Shown here: positions 19,058 to 29,061 of the stretch, piece by piece
How the letters are laid out: each line of letters starts with the position of its first letter
Numbering within the stretch: position 1 is the stretch's first letter
Origin: Aquiluna sp.
GTDB taxonomy: Bacteria > Actinomycetota > Actinomycetes > Actinomycetales > Microbacteriaceae
NCBI GenBank assembly: GCA_018402685.1
Contig: JAGYIJ010000001.1
Location: 62,001 to 126,000 of the forward strand
Length of the DNA stretch: 64,000 bases
Direction of reading: 5' to 3'
Notes under the pieces: model-generated
The model's database searches: none
The model's input: the letters and a program-made list of their open reading frames with translations, nothing else
What the model was told of the DNA's origin: nothing
Made by a program: the position numbers and the translations under genes

Positions 19058-20132
19058 ACACGGGCCAGTAGGTGTGAATAAGAGCGATGATCAGCCAGAT
19101 TCCAAACAAGACCATAACAGGTGGGGTTTCAAGCCAGAAAAACAGCAGCAGCGTGGTCGCAACCAAAGCGGTCCAGTGATAAAACACCAGCACAGCACCC
19201 TGATGCGAGTGCCCAATGTCTTGCAATTGGTGATGCAGGTGCTCCTTATCGGGTGCAAACGGAGACTTGCCCCTGCGAATTCTCCGCAGAACCGCAAGCA
19301 GCAGATCCATTAGCGGCACCACCAAAATAAACACCGGCAGTGCTAGCGGTATCAGGGCCGGGAGAAGGTCATTTCTTGTCACAGTGGCCGGGTCAATCGA
19401 TCCGGTGACGCTGATTGCACTCGCAGCCATCAATAGACCGAGCAGCATCGCTCCCGAATCTCCCATAAAGATTCTTGCCGGCCTGAAATTATGCGGCAAG
19501 AATCCCGCCACCATGCCTAGAATCAGCGCCGAAATAAGACCAGCGGTCGAAAAGTAGTTGCTGGGAGAGGTCTGCTGCGCCAAGACGTAGCTGTAGATGA
19601 AAAAGGCAAAGGTTCCAATTCCAACCACCCCAGCTGCCAGCCCGTCCAAGCCATCGATGAAGTTCACCGCATTCATCACAAGCACCACTACAAAGATGGT
19701 CACCGCCAGCGACACCCCAAAGCTTCCGACCGTCAGTCCACCAATCGGCAGCGAGACGATCTGAACACCGGAGGACGCCAAAATCCAGGCGGCAGCCATC
19801 TGACCGCCCATTTTGGCCGTCCAGTCGAGCTCAATCAGGTCATCGAGTAAACCAACTAAGACAATCAGCCCACCGGCTCCCAAAATGGCCAAGATTGGCG
19901 CAGGGTCCAAGAAGATTGATTCAAACCAACCAAAACTCCCGGCTGCGTAGAGTCCTGCAACCAAGCCCAAGAGCATCGCAAGCCCGCCGATTCTCGGGGT
20001 TGGTGATTTGTGAACATCGCGCTCCCTAATGGCGGGGTGGATGTTGTAGCGCTTTGCAAAGAACCGAACTCCCCAGGTCGAGAAGTAGGTCACCAGAGCG
20101 GTGATTAGTGCTACCAACAGGTAAGCGCGCAC
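19014..20132 (-). CDS. wecA: Undecaprenyl-phosphate GlcNAc-1-phosphate transferase (WecA/TagO family)
   Basis: This 372-residue polytopic enzyme links a sugar-1-phosphate to undecaprenyl phosphate, the first membrane step of cell-wall glycopolymer synthesis. It has the conserved acidic motifs VGLLDDLIELDW, NFIDGLDGLAAG and IFMGDSGAMLLG, and the late KEHLHHQLQDIGHSH histidine motif that separates the WecA/TagO group from MraY. About ten membrane spans are visible. Its ATG overlaps the tsaC stop by one base. The exact acceptor polymer is unknown. Confidence 0.88.
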   Translation of the reverse strand: MRAYLLVALITALVTYFSTWGVRFFAKRYNIHPAIRERDVHKSPTPRIGGLAMLLGLVAGLYAAGSFGWFESIFLDPAPILAILGAGGLIVLVGLLDDLIELDWTAKMGGQMAAAWILASSGVQIVSLPIGGLTVGSFGVSLAVTIFVVVLVMNAVNFIDGLDGLAAGVVGIGTFAFFIYSYVLAQQTSPSNYFSTAGLISALILGMVAGFLPHNFRPARIFMGDSGAMLLGLLMAASAISVTGSIDPATVTRNDLLPALIPLALPVFILVVPLMDLLLAVLRRIRRGKSPFAPDKEHLHHQLQDIGHSHQGAVLVFYHWTALVATTLLLFFWLETPPVMVLFGIWLIIALIHTYWPVFVRASRARRKVGNK

Positions 20133-20794
20133 TAGTCGACCTCAAGCTCCACATCACCGATAACCGAGCGGATTCGCTCAAGTGAGATAGCGCCCTTGCG
20201 CAGCACGCGAATTGGCTCTCCGGCTCGAACCTGCGTCAGATCCAAAATCGTTGACGCCTCGCCCTTGGGGCTTCCGCCGCCATCAAGGTAAACGGGGACC
20301 TTGTCGCCGAAGTAGTCAAAGGCCTGCTGGGCATTCACAGCTGCCGGCTCACCAGATAAATTCGCACTCGAAACGGCCAGTGGGCCGACGTCCTCCAAAA
20401 GAGCCAGGGTGATTTTGTGATCCGGGACCCTCAGCGCAACGGTTCCTCGGGTCTCGCCCAGATCCCAATCCAGTGAAGCTTGTGCCTTGAGAACCATGGT
20501 GAGCCCACCCGGCCAAAACGCTGCCGCAAGCTGGTTTGCGACCAGTGGCAAATCTGCGGCAAGGGCGGAGAGGGTTTCCACCTTGGGAATCAATACCGGT
20601 GGCGGCATGGTGCGCTCACGACCCTTTGTATTCAACAAAAGCTCAACGCCTTTGGCGCTGAAAGCATCGGCAGCAATGCCGTAGACGGTGTCAGTGGGAA
20701 TGACTACAACCTCGTGGCGCTGCAGCGCGACCTTGGCTTGGCGAAATCCGGTGAGTAGATCGGTGTCTACCGCACAGTCATAGATTCGCTGCAA
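20132..20794 (-). CDS. tsaC: L-threonylcarbamoyladenylate synthase (TsaC/Sua5/YrdC family)
   Basis: This 220-residue enzyme makes threonylcarbamoyl-AMP from Thr, bicarbonate and ATP for the t6A37 modification of ANN-decoding tRNAs. The YrdC signature is visible as VVIPTDTVYGIAADAF, followed by NTKGRERTMPPPVLI and VAVSSANLSGE-like LAVSSANLSGEPAAVN. The TTG at 20794 is chosen because GGGAGG lies five bases upstream; the ATG at 20821 has no such site and lies within the prmC end. There is no Sua5 C-terminal domain. Neighbours prmC and prfA make this a translation-fidelity cluster common in bacteria. Confidence 0.88.
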   Translation of the reverse strand: MQRIYDCAVDTDLLTGFRQAKVALQRHEVVVIPTDTVYGIAADAFSAKGVELLLNTKGRERTMPPPVLIPKVETLSALAADLPLVANQLAAAFWPGGLTMVLKAQASLDWDLGETRGTVALRVPDHKITLALLEDVGPLAVSSANLSGEPAAVNAQQAFDYFGDKVPVYLDGGGSPKGEASTILDLTQVRAGEPIRVLRKGAISLERIRSVIGDVELEVD

Positions 20795-20807
20795 TGCTGC
20801 CTCCCAA

Positions 20808-21641
20808 TTACCTAATGGCACTAACGAAGCGAAGTCGTCCCGTTGGATCGGGATGAGCCTTCACATTTTGCCAGTTAGCCAATAGTAATTCACACACCGA
20901 ATCCGACTGCCCGTCGGCGTGCTCAAGCACCAACATTCCACCTGAGCGAACCAGCAATTGTGACAGCTCCTCAATGTCTCGAATCAAATCAAGCCCATCT
21001 TCACCGCCGTAAAGGGCTAGATCGGGATCGTAATCCCTCACCTCTGGATCAATAGGCACGGCAGAAATCGGGATATACGGAGGATTTGAGATGACCAGGT
21101 CGTATTCACCAAAACCAAGCTCCAAATCTCTGAAGTCCCCAACCATCAGGTTTACCCTCGCTTTATTGCTGGCAATGTTTGCCCTGGCAAACTTTGCGGC
21201 AGTGTCGCTAAGTTCAATCGCATCAACCTCAACACCGGCCTCGGTTGCGATCGAGATTGCAATCGCACCAGACCCGGTGCCAATGTCTAGCACCTTGGCA
21301 TTTGGCTTTGAGCGCAAAAACTCCAGTGCCACCGAAACAACCGCCTCGGTCTCTGGCCTTGGGACAAAAACCCCCTCGCCAACTGACAGGGTCAGTTGAC
21401 GAAAAAATGCAACGCCGGTGAGGTGTTGCAAGGGTTCGCGATTTGCTCGCCTGTCAATTAGTGCAAGAAGAGATGGCTCGGCAGTGAATTCCGAATTGAG
21501 AAATGCTTTGGCAACCAACTCACCTCTTGAAATTCCAAGGGAAAAGGCAATCAGTTGTTCGGCATCGGCTTGAAAGCTCTCAATCCCAGCGGCTTTGAAC
21601 CTGGTTGCGGTTTGCTCTAAAAGAGAGCGGAGATTAGTCAT
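20808..21641 (-). CDS. prmC: Release factor glutamine N5-methyltransferase PrmC
   Basis: This 277-residue SAM-dependent enzyme methylates the Gln of the GGQ motif in RF1/RF2. It has the N-terminal helical domain (about 1-75), the SAM-binding motif [16 protein letters not shown] and the catalytic VISNPPYIP. Its start overlaps the end of prfA, its substrate gene, by eight bases, a very common arrangement. Length is normal. Confidence 0.94.
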   Translation of the reverse strand: MTNLRSLLEQTATRFKAAGIESFQADAEQLIAFSLGISRGELVAKAFLNSEFTAEPSLLALIDRRANREPLQHLTGVAFFRQLTLSVGEGVFVPRPETEAVVSVALEFLRSKPNAKVLDIGTGSGAIAISIATEAGVEVDAIELSDTAAKFARANIASNKARVNLMVGDFRDLELGFGEYDLVISNPPYIPISAVPIDPEVRDYDPDLALYGGEDGLDLIRDIEELSQLLVRSGGMLVLEHADGQSDSVCELLLANWQNVKAHPDPTGRLRFVSAIR

Positions 21642-22710
21642 TCCCCAGCGCTTTTAGTCGAGCCTCCTCGTCGGCCTGAATACATGAGAGCACAACTGCT
21701 TCCAGCGCTCCATCCATGACCTGATCAAGGTTGTAGGACTTGTAGCCGGTGCGGTGATCGGCAATCCGGTTCTCTGGGAAGTTGTATGTTCTGATGCGCT
21801 CGGAACGGTCAACTGTACGAACCTGAGACTTTCTGGCTGCCGATTGCTCTGCCTCGATTGCCTCCTGCTCGGCGGCCAATATTCTGGCTCGCAGGATTCT
21901 CATTGCGGCCTCTTTGTTTTGCAGCTGGGACTTCTCGTTCTGCATTGCAACAACGATTCCGGTTGGCAAGTGGGTGATCCTTACGGCCGAGTCCGTGGTG
22001 TTGACCGACTGACCACCAGGGCCTGAGGACCTGTAGACATCGATGCGCAGATCGTTGGCTGCAATCTCGACCTCTTCAGGAACATCCACCTCTGGAAAGA
22101 CCAGCACTCCGGCTGCGGAGGTGTGAATGCGTCCCTGAGTCTCGGTGGCTGGAACACGCTGCACCCGGTGCACTCCGCCCTCATACTTCAGGTGTGCCCA
22201 AACTCCCTGAGCTGGGTCCGAAGCATTGGACTTGATGGCAACCTGGACGTCCTTGACTCCCCCGAGATCACTCTCGGTCTTATCCAATATCTCGGTCTTC
22301 CAACCCTTTGAGGATGCGTAGTGCAAATACATGCGCAGCAAATCTCCCGCAAATAGCGCAGACTCTGCTCCGCCTTCACCGGCCTTGATCTCCATAATGA
22401 CATCGCGGCCATCTGACTCATCGCGCGGGATGAGCATACGGCGGAGCTTCTCAGAAGCTTCGCCGAGTTGCTCTTCGAGAACGGGAAGTTCGGCCGCGAA
22501 AGAGGCGTCCTCTTTCGCGAGTTCCTTTGCGGCCTCTAGGTCATCGTTGATTTGGTGCACCAGATCCTGGGCCGCAACGATCGCGCTGAGCTCGGCATAG
22601 CGACGGTTTAGTTTCTTGGCCATTCCAGGGTTTGCGTGGATGGCCGAGTCACTGAGCTGCTCTTGCAGCTTCGCGTGCTCGGCTCTTAGGCCTGCAAGCG
22701 AATCAAGCAA
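21634..22710 (-). CDS. prfA: Peptide chain release factor 1
   Basis: This 358-residue factor terminates translation at UAA and UAG. The catalytic loop is [16 protein letters not shown] and the stop-recognition PxT-type tripeptide region is [14 protein letters not shown]. The TTG at 22710 is chosen because GGAG lies six bases upstream and family members begin at this point; that ribosome-binding site lies within the last codons of rho, whose stop is one base before. An in-frame ATG at 22755 would be inside rho and adds a non-conserved stretch. Confidence 0.94.
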   Translation of the reverse strand: MLDSLAGLRAEHAKLQEQLSDSAIHANPGMAKKLNRRYAELSAIVAAQDLVHQINDDLEAAKELAKEDASFAAELPVLEEQLGEASEKLRRMLIPRDESDGRDVIMEIKAGEGGAESALFAGDLLRMYLHYASSKGWKTEILDKTESDLGGVKDVQVAIKSNASDPAQGVWAHLKYEGGVHRVQRVPATETQGRIHTSAAGVLVFPEVDVPEEVEIAANDLRIDVYRSSGPGGQSVNTTDSAVRITHLPTGIVVAMQNEKSQLQNKEAAMRILRARILAAEQEAIEAEQSAARKSQVRTVDRSERIRTYNFPENRIADHRTGYKSYNLDQVMDGALEAVVLSCIQADEEARLKALGND

Positions 22711-22711
22711 G

Positions 22712-24304
22712 TTATTCTCCGTCAGTCTCGGAAGGTACCGGCATCGACTTCTCAAGCTTTAGCAAGAACTCCACGTTAGACGCGGTGTCCTTTAGGCGTG
22801 AGAGCACGAGCTCTAGTGACTGCTGCTGCTCGAGACCTGCAAGGGCTCGGCGAAGCTTCCAGATGATCTTGGTTTCCTGAGGGCTCATCAACATCTCTTC
22901 GCGTCTGGTACCAGATGCGTTGATGTCGACCGCTGGGAAGATTCGCTTGTCTGCCAGGTGGCGAGAAAGGCGAAGCTCCATGTTTCCAGTTCCCTTGAAC
23001 TCCTCGAAGATAACCTCGTCCATCTTGGATCCGGTCTCAACCAGAGCGGTTGCCAAAATTGTCAGTGAGCCACCGTGTTCGATGTTTCTCGCGGCTCCAA
23101 AGAAGCGCTTTGGTGGGTAGAGGGCTGAAGAGTCAACACCACCGGAGAGAATTCTTCCCGATGCCGGTGCGCTTAGGTTGTAAGCGCGACCCAGGCGGGT
23201 AATCGAGTCAAGTAGAACCACCACATCGTGACCAAGCTCAACCAAGCGCTTTGCGCGCTCGATAGCTAGCTCTGCGACGGTGGTGTGATCCTCGGCAGGG
23301 CGGTCGAAGGTGGAGGCAATAACCTCACCCTTGACGGTGCGCTGCATGTCGGTGACCTCTTCAGGACGCTCATCAACCAACACCACCATGAGGTGAACCT
23401 CTGGGTTGTTGGTGCTGATTGCGTTTGCGATTGCCTGCAAGACCAGGGTCTTTCCGGCCTTCGGAGGAGAAACGATCAAACCACGCTGCCCCTTACCAAT
23501 TGGAGCAACCAGGTCAATGATTCTGGTAGAGAGCTTCTTGGAGTCGGTCTCCAGGCGCAGCCTGGTGTCCGGGTAGAGCGGGGTCAGCTTGCTGAACTCG
23601 ACTCGCTCGGCGGACTCTTCCATGGTCTGGCCATTGATTGATTCAATCTTGACCAGCGCATTGAACTTCTGACGCTGATTGTTCTCGCCCTCGCGAGGCT
23701 GACGAATTGAGCCAACAACAGCGTCACCCTTGCGCATTGAATACTTCTTGACCTGGCCCAACGAGACGTAAACGTCGTTGGTGCCCGGCAGGTAACCAGA
23801 GGTGCGCAAGAATGCGTAGTTCTCTAGGACATCTAAGATTCCAGCGACCGGGATCAGGACATCGTCCTCGAGAATCTCTGGCTCGGCTTCTTCCTGGGGT
23901 CCGCGTCTGCGGTCACGGTCGCGGTAGCGACCACGACGGTTGCGAGAGTTGCCCCTGCGGTCGTCGTCACGGTCACGCTGGTTCTCGCGATCATTGCCGC
24001 GAGTCTCGCGGTCCTCGCGCTGCGAGGAACGCTCCGAAGTTGACTTCTCTTCGCCACCCTCACCCTTGGTCTCGGAGCGCTCTGCGCCGGAGTCCTTAGC
24101 TGAGGTGTCTTGGTTGCTGGTCTCGGAGTTCGCTGACTCCGCAGGCTTTTTAGTGGTGCGCCTCTTAGCTGCTGGCTTGGCCTGAGTGGACTCTTCGGCC
24201 TTTGGAGCTGATTCGGTCTCAGCCTTTACCGTTGCACTGGTGACGCGACGAGCACGGCGAACCGGCTTGTCATCTTGGATTTCATCCATGTGGTTATTAC
24301 TCAT
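22712..24304 (-). CDS. rho: Transcription termination factor Rho
   Basis: This hexameric RNA helicase (530 residues from the ATG at 24304) has the P-loop [15 protein letters not shown], Walker [13 protein letters not shown], the Q-loop/R-loop region [20 protein letters not shown] and the RNA-binding domain beginning [15 protein letters not shown]. Residues about 1-155 form a low-complexity region, first Lys/Ala/Glu/Thr-rich and then Arg/Asp/Asn-rich ([20 protein letters not shown]), an insertion typical of actinobacterial Rho. The start is uncertain: ATG at 24289 or an upstream ATG overlapping thrB are alternatives. Rho likely matters here because intrinsic terminators are almost absent from the window. 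Confidence 0.93.
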   Translation of the reverse strand: MSNNHMDEIQDDKPVRRARRVTSATVKAETESAPKAEESTQAKPAAKRRTTKKPAESANSETSNQDTSAKDSGAERSETKGEGGEEKSTSERSSQREDRETRGNDRENQRDRDDDRRGNSRNRRGRYRDRDRRRGPQEEAEPEILEDDVLIPVAGILDVLENYAFLRTSGYLPGTNDVYVSLGQVKKYSMRKGDAVVGSIRQPREGENNQRQKFNALVKIESINGQTMEESAERVEFSKLTPLYPDTRLRLETDSKKLSTRIIDLVAPIGKGQRGLIVSPPKAGKTLVLQAIANAISTNNPEVHLMVVLVDERPEEVTDMQRTVKGEVIASTFDRPAEDHTTVAELAIERAKRLVELGHDVVVLLDSITRLGRAYNLSAPASGRILSGGVDSSALYPPKRFFGAARNIEHGGSLTILATALVETGSKMDEVIFEEFKGTGNMELRLSRHLADKRIFPAVDINASGTRREEMLMSPQETKIIWKLRRALAGLEQQQSLELVLSRLKDTASNVEFLLKLEKSMPVPSETDGE

Positions 24305-24362
24305 TTCTTTGCGGCGATTTGCCGGTTTTGGAAACTTGAAGAAAGATGCAGTGGCGGGCTGT

Positions 24363-25277
24363 TTAGCTGCCTGATCCAGACTGCCCATTAACACTAGCAC
24401 CTTTGACATCAACTGCAAGAGTTAGTGCTCGCCACTGTGGGAATTTCTGCTCAGTAAGCTCAACTGCCCGCAGGCGCTTGGCTGGGTCATCTTCCAAAAC
24501 CAGAACCGATGGTCCAGCGCCACTCACCACTGCCGGGTGACCCTCGGCGCGCAAAGCCTCGATCAGCTCGCTGGTCTCTGGCATAGCGCTGGCACGGTAG
24601 TTCTGGTGCAGGCGATCCTCGGTTGCGGCCAAAAGTAGCTCTGGGCTCTGAGTCAAAGCTGCCACCAATAGGGCCGAGCGAGAGACATTGAAAACTGCGT
24701 CGGTGTGAGGAACGGACTCGGGTTGCAATGACCTTGCCAACTTAGTTGACATCTGGTGTGGCGGAACCAAAACCAGCGGTGAAAGTCCGCGGTGGACAGC
24801 AAGTTTTTTGTGATGCGGTCCAGTCTCATCTACCCATGCGATTGTTAGCCCGCCAAATAATGCAGGTGCAACATTGTCTGGGTGGCCCTCCAGCTCAGTG
24901 CCATATTCCAAAAGCTGTTGCTCGGAAAGTTCAATCTCTGGTGCGAGCAACCCCGCCGCCAGCATTACTCCGCCGGCAACCGCTGCGCCTGAGGAGCCCA
25001 TTCCCCTGCCGTGGGGAATGTTGTTGTGGCAGGTGAGCCTAATGTTCGGCATCTTTTTGCCATTGGCATCAAAGACCAGCTTCATGGTCTTGTAGATCAG
25101 ATTGGTCTCGTCGGTCGGCGCGGTGTCTTTTCCCTCGCCGTGAATAACTATTTCAAGGCCAGAGTCGATGACCTCCGCCTCATACTCGTCATAGAAGGAC
25201 AGTGCCATACCAAGCGTGTCAAAACCGGGACCCAGGTTGGCGCTGGTGGCAGGAATTCGGGCAAGAACCTTGGTCAT
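24363..25277 (-). CDS. thrB: Homoserine kinase
   Basis: This 304-residue GHMP-family kinase phosphorylates L-homoserine for threonine synthesis. The N-terminus has PATSANLGPGFDTLG and the ATP loop PHGRGMGSSGAAVAGG; the C-terminal VVSGAGPSVLVL glycine motif is present. Its ATG overlaps the thrC stop in an ATGA arrangement. It is the last gene of hom-thrC-thrB. Confidence 0.95.
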   Translation of the reverse strand: MTKVLARIPATSANLGPGFDTLGMALSFYDEYEAEVIDSGLEIVIHGEGKDTAPTDETNLIYKTMKLVFDANGKKMPNIRLTCHNNIPHGRGMGSSGAAVAGGVMLAAGLLAPEIELSEQQLLEYGTELEGHPDNVAPALFGGLTIAWVDETGPHHKKLAVHRGLSPLVLVPPHQMSTKLARSLQPESVPHTDAVFNVSRSALLVAALTQSPELLLAATEDRLHQNYRASAMPETSELIEALRAEGHPAVVSGAGPSVLVLEDDPAKRLRAVELTEQKFPQWRALTLAVDVKGASVNGQSGSGS

Positions 25278-26356
25278 TTGTTTCTCTCCAGTCCAATGAC
25301 TTCCGCGACTGAGGCTGCCTGAGCTGCAACCCTCTTGGGCTTAATCTGACGACCACGCTCATCCTTGAGCGCCCAGTCGGGATCCTTTAGTCCGTGGCCG
25401 GTGACGGTAATGACAACGGTGTTTGCTTTTGGCAATTCACCCTTTTGGGAAAGCTTGAACAGGCCAGCAGCCCCAGTTGCACTCGATGGCTCAACAAAAA
25501 CTCCACACTCCTGAGACAAAAAGCGGTGCATCCACAAAATCTCTTTATCGGAAACCGAACCAAAACCACCGTCGGTGTTGCGCTTGGCCTCCTGGGCCAA
25601 ATCCCAGCTAGCTGGGTTGCCAATACGAATCGCGGTCGCAATCGTTTCTGGCTTACTAACTGGAGAGCCTTGAATAAATGGTGCGGCTCCGGCAGCTTGG
25701 ATGCCAAACAGTTTTGGCAACTGCTTGATTCTTCCGATTTCTAGTTCCTCTTTGTATCCGAGGTGATAGGCCGAGATGTTTCCCGCGTTCCCAAGCGGCA
25801 TGGCGTGCAGATCGGGCGCTTCGCCCAAAACGTCGACCACCTCAAAAGACGCCGTCTTTTGACCCTGCAAGCGATCAGGGTTTACCGAGTTGACCAAAAA
25901 GACCGGGTAGTTCTCGCTCAGTTCTCTTGCCAATCGCAGGCAGTCATCGAAGTTACCCCTGACCTGCAATATCTGAGCTTTGTGGGCAACCGCCTGGGAG
26001 AGCTTGCCCCAGGAAATCTTTCCGGCGGGAACCAAGACCACCGAAGTCATCCCGGCCTTCACCGCATAGGCGGCGGCGGCAGCAGAGGTGTTTCCGGTGG
26101 AAGCGGCAATCACGGCCTTCGCGCCCTTGCCCTTGGCCTTTGATACAGCGGTAGTCATACCGCGGTCCTTAAAAGACCCGGTTGGGTTCATGCCTTCAAA
26201 CTTCAGGTGCACGGATCCGACATCCAGCAGTTTTGCGAGCGCCGGAGCCTCGATCAAGGGAGTGCCGCCCTCCCCGAGGGTCACAATCGGATCCGACTCG
26301 GTAAATGGAAGTCGGTCAAAGTACTCGCGGATCACTCCACGCCACTGGTGTGCCAT
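25274..26356 (-). CDS. thrC: Threonine synthase
   Basis: This 360-residue PLP enzyme converts O-phosphohomoserine to threonine. The Schiff-base lysine is in NPTGSFKDRGMTTAVSK, and the glycine-rich phosphate-binding segment is ALPLGNAGNISAY-like MPLGNAGNISAYHLGYKEE. It is the short class found in Actinobacteria, without the plant-type N-terminal extension. Its ATG shares a base with the hom stop, so the threonine genes are coupled. Confidence 0.94.
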   Translation of the reverse strand: MAHQWRGVIREYFDRLPFTESDPIVTLGEGGTPLIEAPALAKLLDVGSVHLKFEGMNPTGSFKDRGMTTAVSKAKGKGAKAVIAASTGNTSAAAAAYAVKAGMTSVVLVPAGKISWGKLSQAVAHKAQILQVRGNFDDCLRLARELSENYPVFLVNSVNPDRLQGQKTASFEVVDVLGEAPDLHAMPLGNAGNISAYHLGYKEELEIGRIKQLPKLFGIQAAGAAPFIQGSPVSKPETIATAIRIGNPASWDLAQEAKRNTDGGFGSVSDKEILWMHRFLSQECGVFVEPSSATGAAGLFKLSQKGELPKANTVVITVTGHGLKDPDWALKDERGRQIKPKRVAAQAASVAEVIGLERNK

Positions 26357-27648
26357 TACAAACCCTCCACTCGGATGACCGATGCGACCAAGACCACAGA
26401 ATCGTCAGCCTCTAATGCTGCAACCACTGCCTCGAGGTCTCGCTCTGATGCCACGTGGGTCATGATGGTTAGAAGAGCTGCATTATTGGGAGCAACCGAT
26501 TGCTGCACAGTCTCTACGCTCACCCCGTGGCCCGCAAACACCGAGGCGATCTTTGCCAGCACACCTGCCTTATCTCTAACCTCAAGCGTTATCTGGAATC
26601 TGGTATTCACGAACTGAACCGGCAGTGCCTCTAGGTTTGCGTGAGTGGAATCAGCAAGTCCGGGACCACCAGCTAGGTGGCGCTTGGCAGCGCTAACCAA
26701 ATCGCCCAGAATCGCAGAGGCAGTTTCTGGGCCCCCTGCTCCTGCACCATAAAACATCAATCGACCAGCGGATTGTGCCTCAACAAACACGGCGTTATAG
26801 GCACCTCGGACCGCTGCCAGTGGGTGTTCAAGTGGGATCAAAGTTGGGTGCACTCTGGCAACCAGACCACCGCTCTCGACCCGCTCACAAATTGCCAAGA
26901 GCTTCACGGCGTAGCCGGCCTGCTTTGCAGTCTCGATCTGCATTGCAGTCACCGAAGTGATTCCCTCTCGGTGAACTTTTTCAACCGGAACCTCAGAATG
27001 AAATGCCAAGGAGGCCAGAATTGCAGCCTTGCTGGCAGCATCAAAACCCTCAATGTCTGCAGTTGGATCTGCCTCTGCATACCCCAGCGCGGTTGCTTCG
27101 GCCAATGCTTCATCAAAGTCAGCACCTGTTGATTCCATCCGGTCAAGAATGAAGTTGGTTGTCCCATTGACGATTCCCATGACTCGGTCGATGCGATCGC
27201 CAGCCAATGACTCCCTCAGTGGGCGAATGATCGGGATTGCTCCTGCGACCGCAGCCTCAAAATAAAGCTGTGCGCCAAGCTGATCTGCCAGAGCAAAAAG
27301 TTCTGGGCCGCAAGCTGCGATCAGCGCCTTGTTGGCAGTGATGACATCTGCTCCGGAGTTCAGTGCCTGCATCACCCAGGTTTTTGCGGGCTCGATTCCA
27401 CCAATCAGCTCAATCACGATGTCGCTGCCCAAAATCACAGACTCGGCGTCGGTCGTGAACAGCTCAGCTGGCAGCTCCGCATCACGCTTTGATTTCAGGT
27501 CTCGAACCGCTATGCCAGTGAGTGAGAGTTCAGCACCAACGCGCTTTGCAAGCTCTGATTGATTCTCAATCAATAGCTTGGCGACCTGCGAGCCGACAGA
27601 TCCGGCTCCGAGCAGGCCAATGCGAATTGGGCGGTAGGCGCTTTGCAT
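26356..27648 (-). CDS. hom: Homoserine dehydrogenase
   Basis: This 430-residue enzyme reduces aspartate semialdehyde to homoserine. It has the NAD(P)-binding GLLGAGSVGSQVAKLL, the catalytic region GYAEADPTADIEGFDAASKA and a C-terminal ACT domain (about 345-430, FQITLEVRDKAGVLAKIASV), so threonine feedback control is likely. The ATG at 27648 is chosen: it is four bases after the lysA stop, with GAAAGAGG inside lysA as a plausible ribosome-binding site; a start at 27681 would overlap lysA and add non-conserved residues. Confidence 0.94.
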   Translation of the reverse strand: MQSAYRPIRIGLLGAGSVGSQVAKLLIENQSELAKRVGAELSLTGIAVRDLKSKRDAELPAELFTTDAESVILGSDIVIELIGGIEPAKTWVMQALNSGADVITANKALIAACGPELFALADQLGAQLYFEAAVAGAIPIIRPLRESLAGDRIDRVMGIVNGTTNFILDRMESTGADFDEALAEATALGYAEADPTADIEGFDAASKAAILASLAFHSEVPVEKVHREGITSVTAMQIETAKQAGYAVKLLAICERVESGGLVARVHPTLIPLEHPLAAVRGAYNAVFVEAQSAGRLMFYGAGAGGPETASAILGDLVSAAKRHLAGGPGLADSTHANLEALPVQFVNTRFQITLEVRDKAGVLAKIASVFAGHGVSVETVQQSVAPNNAALLTIMTHVASERDLEAVVAALEADDSVVLVASVIRVEGL

Positions 27649-27652
27649 CGTA

Positions 27653-29056
27653 TTAGGCCTCTTTCGATTCAAATCCAGCATCCCGCATCAGTAGGTCTGC
27701 TTCAGTTTCGGCACGAACCAAAAGCTGGGCTTTTGATCCCTTGACCGCCACGACTGCGGGGCGAGGCAGGAAGTTGTAGTTAGAAGATAGCGAAAAGCAG
27801 TAGGCGCCGGTAGCCGCAACTGCCAAAAGGTCATTAACCTCAACATCGGAGGGTAGGTAGGAGTGCCGCACAACAATGTCTCCCGATTCGCAGTGCTTGC
27901 CGACAACCCTGGCTAATGCCGGCGTTGCAGAACTGGACCTGGAGGCAATGGTCGCGAGATATTCGGCTTCGTAGAGTGCCGGACGAATGTTATCGCTCAT
28001 GCCACCATCAACACTCACATACTTGCGGGTTGCTCCTGCACCCTGGTCGGAGACCTGCACATCTTTGGTGGTTCCAACCGAGTAAAGGGTAACCCCGGCC
28101 GGACCTGCAATAACTCGACCCGGCTCAAAAGCGAGCTTTGGCACCGCGATGCCAAGAGCATCACACTTGGCCTTCACCGCAGTGGTGATTCGCCCTGCCA
28201 TCTCATCAAGCGGCATTGGCCTGTCGTTGGCGGTGTAGGCAATTCCAAAACCGCCCCCGAGGTTTAGCTCGGGAACATCGCCCTTGGCGAGTAGTTCGGC
28301 ATGCAAATCAATCAGTCGCTCGGCCGCGGCAACAAAACCGTCCACCACAAATATCTGCGAGCCGATGTGGGAGTGAAGGCCTAGGAACTTTAGGTGCGAG
28401 TGGGAGCGTATTTTCGCAACCAGAGCCGGCACATCGCTGATTGCAATGCCGAATTTCTGGTCCTCTCTTGCCGTCGCCAAATATTCGTGGGTGTAGGCAT
28501 GTACGCCTGAGTTCACTCGTATGCGAACTGGCTGAATCTTGTCCTGAGCTCCGGCAACCGATGCAATGCGCTCAATCTCTATCTCAGAGTCAATAACGAT
28601 CGCGCTCACATTCGCTGCAACCGCGCGACCAATTTCGACCAGGGATTTGTTATTGCCGTGCAGCCCAATTCTCGAACCATCAATGCCACCAGCGAGGGCT
28701 ACCGCCAACTCGCCAGAGGTTGAAACATCGATCGAAAGACCCGCTGCATCTACCCACCGCACCACATCAGTTGTAAGTAGTGCCTTAGATGCGTAATACA
28801 CCTTTGCACTCGTACCAATTTTGTTGGCCGCATCGCTAAATGCCCTTGAGGCCATCAAGAGCCTCGACTCAAAGTCCTCTTGATCAACAACATAGAGCGG
28901 CGAACCAAACTGGCGAACCAAATCGGACACCGCAATCCCGCCAATACTCATCTCACCCGCTGCACTTCGTGCAGCGGTTCTTGGCCAGATTTTTGAATCG
29001 AGCAGGTTGGGATCAGCTGGAATCTCAAGCCATTCTGGAGAGAGTGGGTTTTTCAT
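27653..29056 (-). CDS. lysA: Diaminopimelate decarboxylase
   Basis: This 467-residue PLP enzyme makes lysine from meso-diaminopimelate. The PLP lysine is in KVYYASKALLT, with HGNNKS, the phosphate-binding LNLGGGFGIAYT and the active-site Cys in GKHCESGDIVV. Length fits. It follows argS by five bases and precedes hom, grouping aspartate-family synthesis with arginyl-tRNA synthesis, an order widespread in Actinobacteria. Confidence 0.95.
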   Translation of the reverse strand: MKNPLSPEWLEIPADPNLLDSKIWPRTAARSAAGEMSIGGIAVSDLVRQFGSPLYVVDQEDFESRLLMASRAFSDAANKIGTSAKVYYASKALLTTDVVRWVDAAGLSIDVSTSGELAVALAGGIDGSRIGLHGNNKSLVEIGRAVAANVSAIVIDSEIEIERIASVAGAQDKIQPVRIRVNSGVHAYTHEYLATAREDQKFGIAISDVPALVAKIRSHSHLKFLGLHSHIGSQIFVVDGFVAAAERLIDLHAELLAKGDVPELNLGGGFGIAYTANDRPMPLDEMAGRITTAVKAKCDALGIAVPKLAFEPGRVIAGPAGVTLYSVGTTKDVQVSDQGAGATRKYVSVDGGMSDNIRPALYEAEYLATIASRSSSATPALARVVGKHCESGDIVVRHSYLPSDVEVNDLLAVAATGAYCFSLSSNYNFLPRPAVVAVKGSKAQLLVRAETEADLLMRDAGFESKEA

Positions 29057-29061
29057 CGTCC

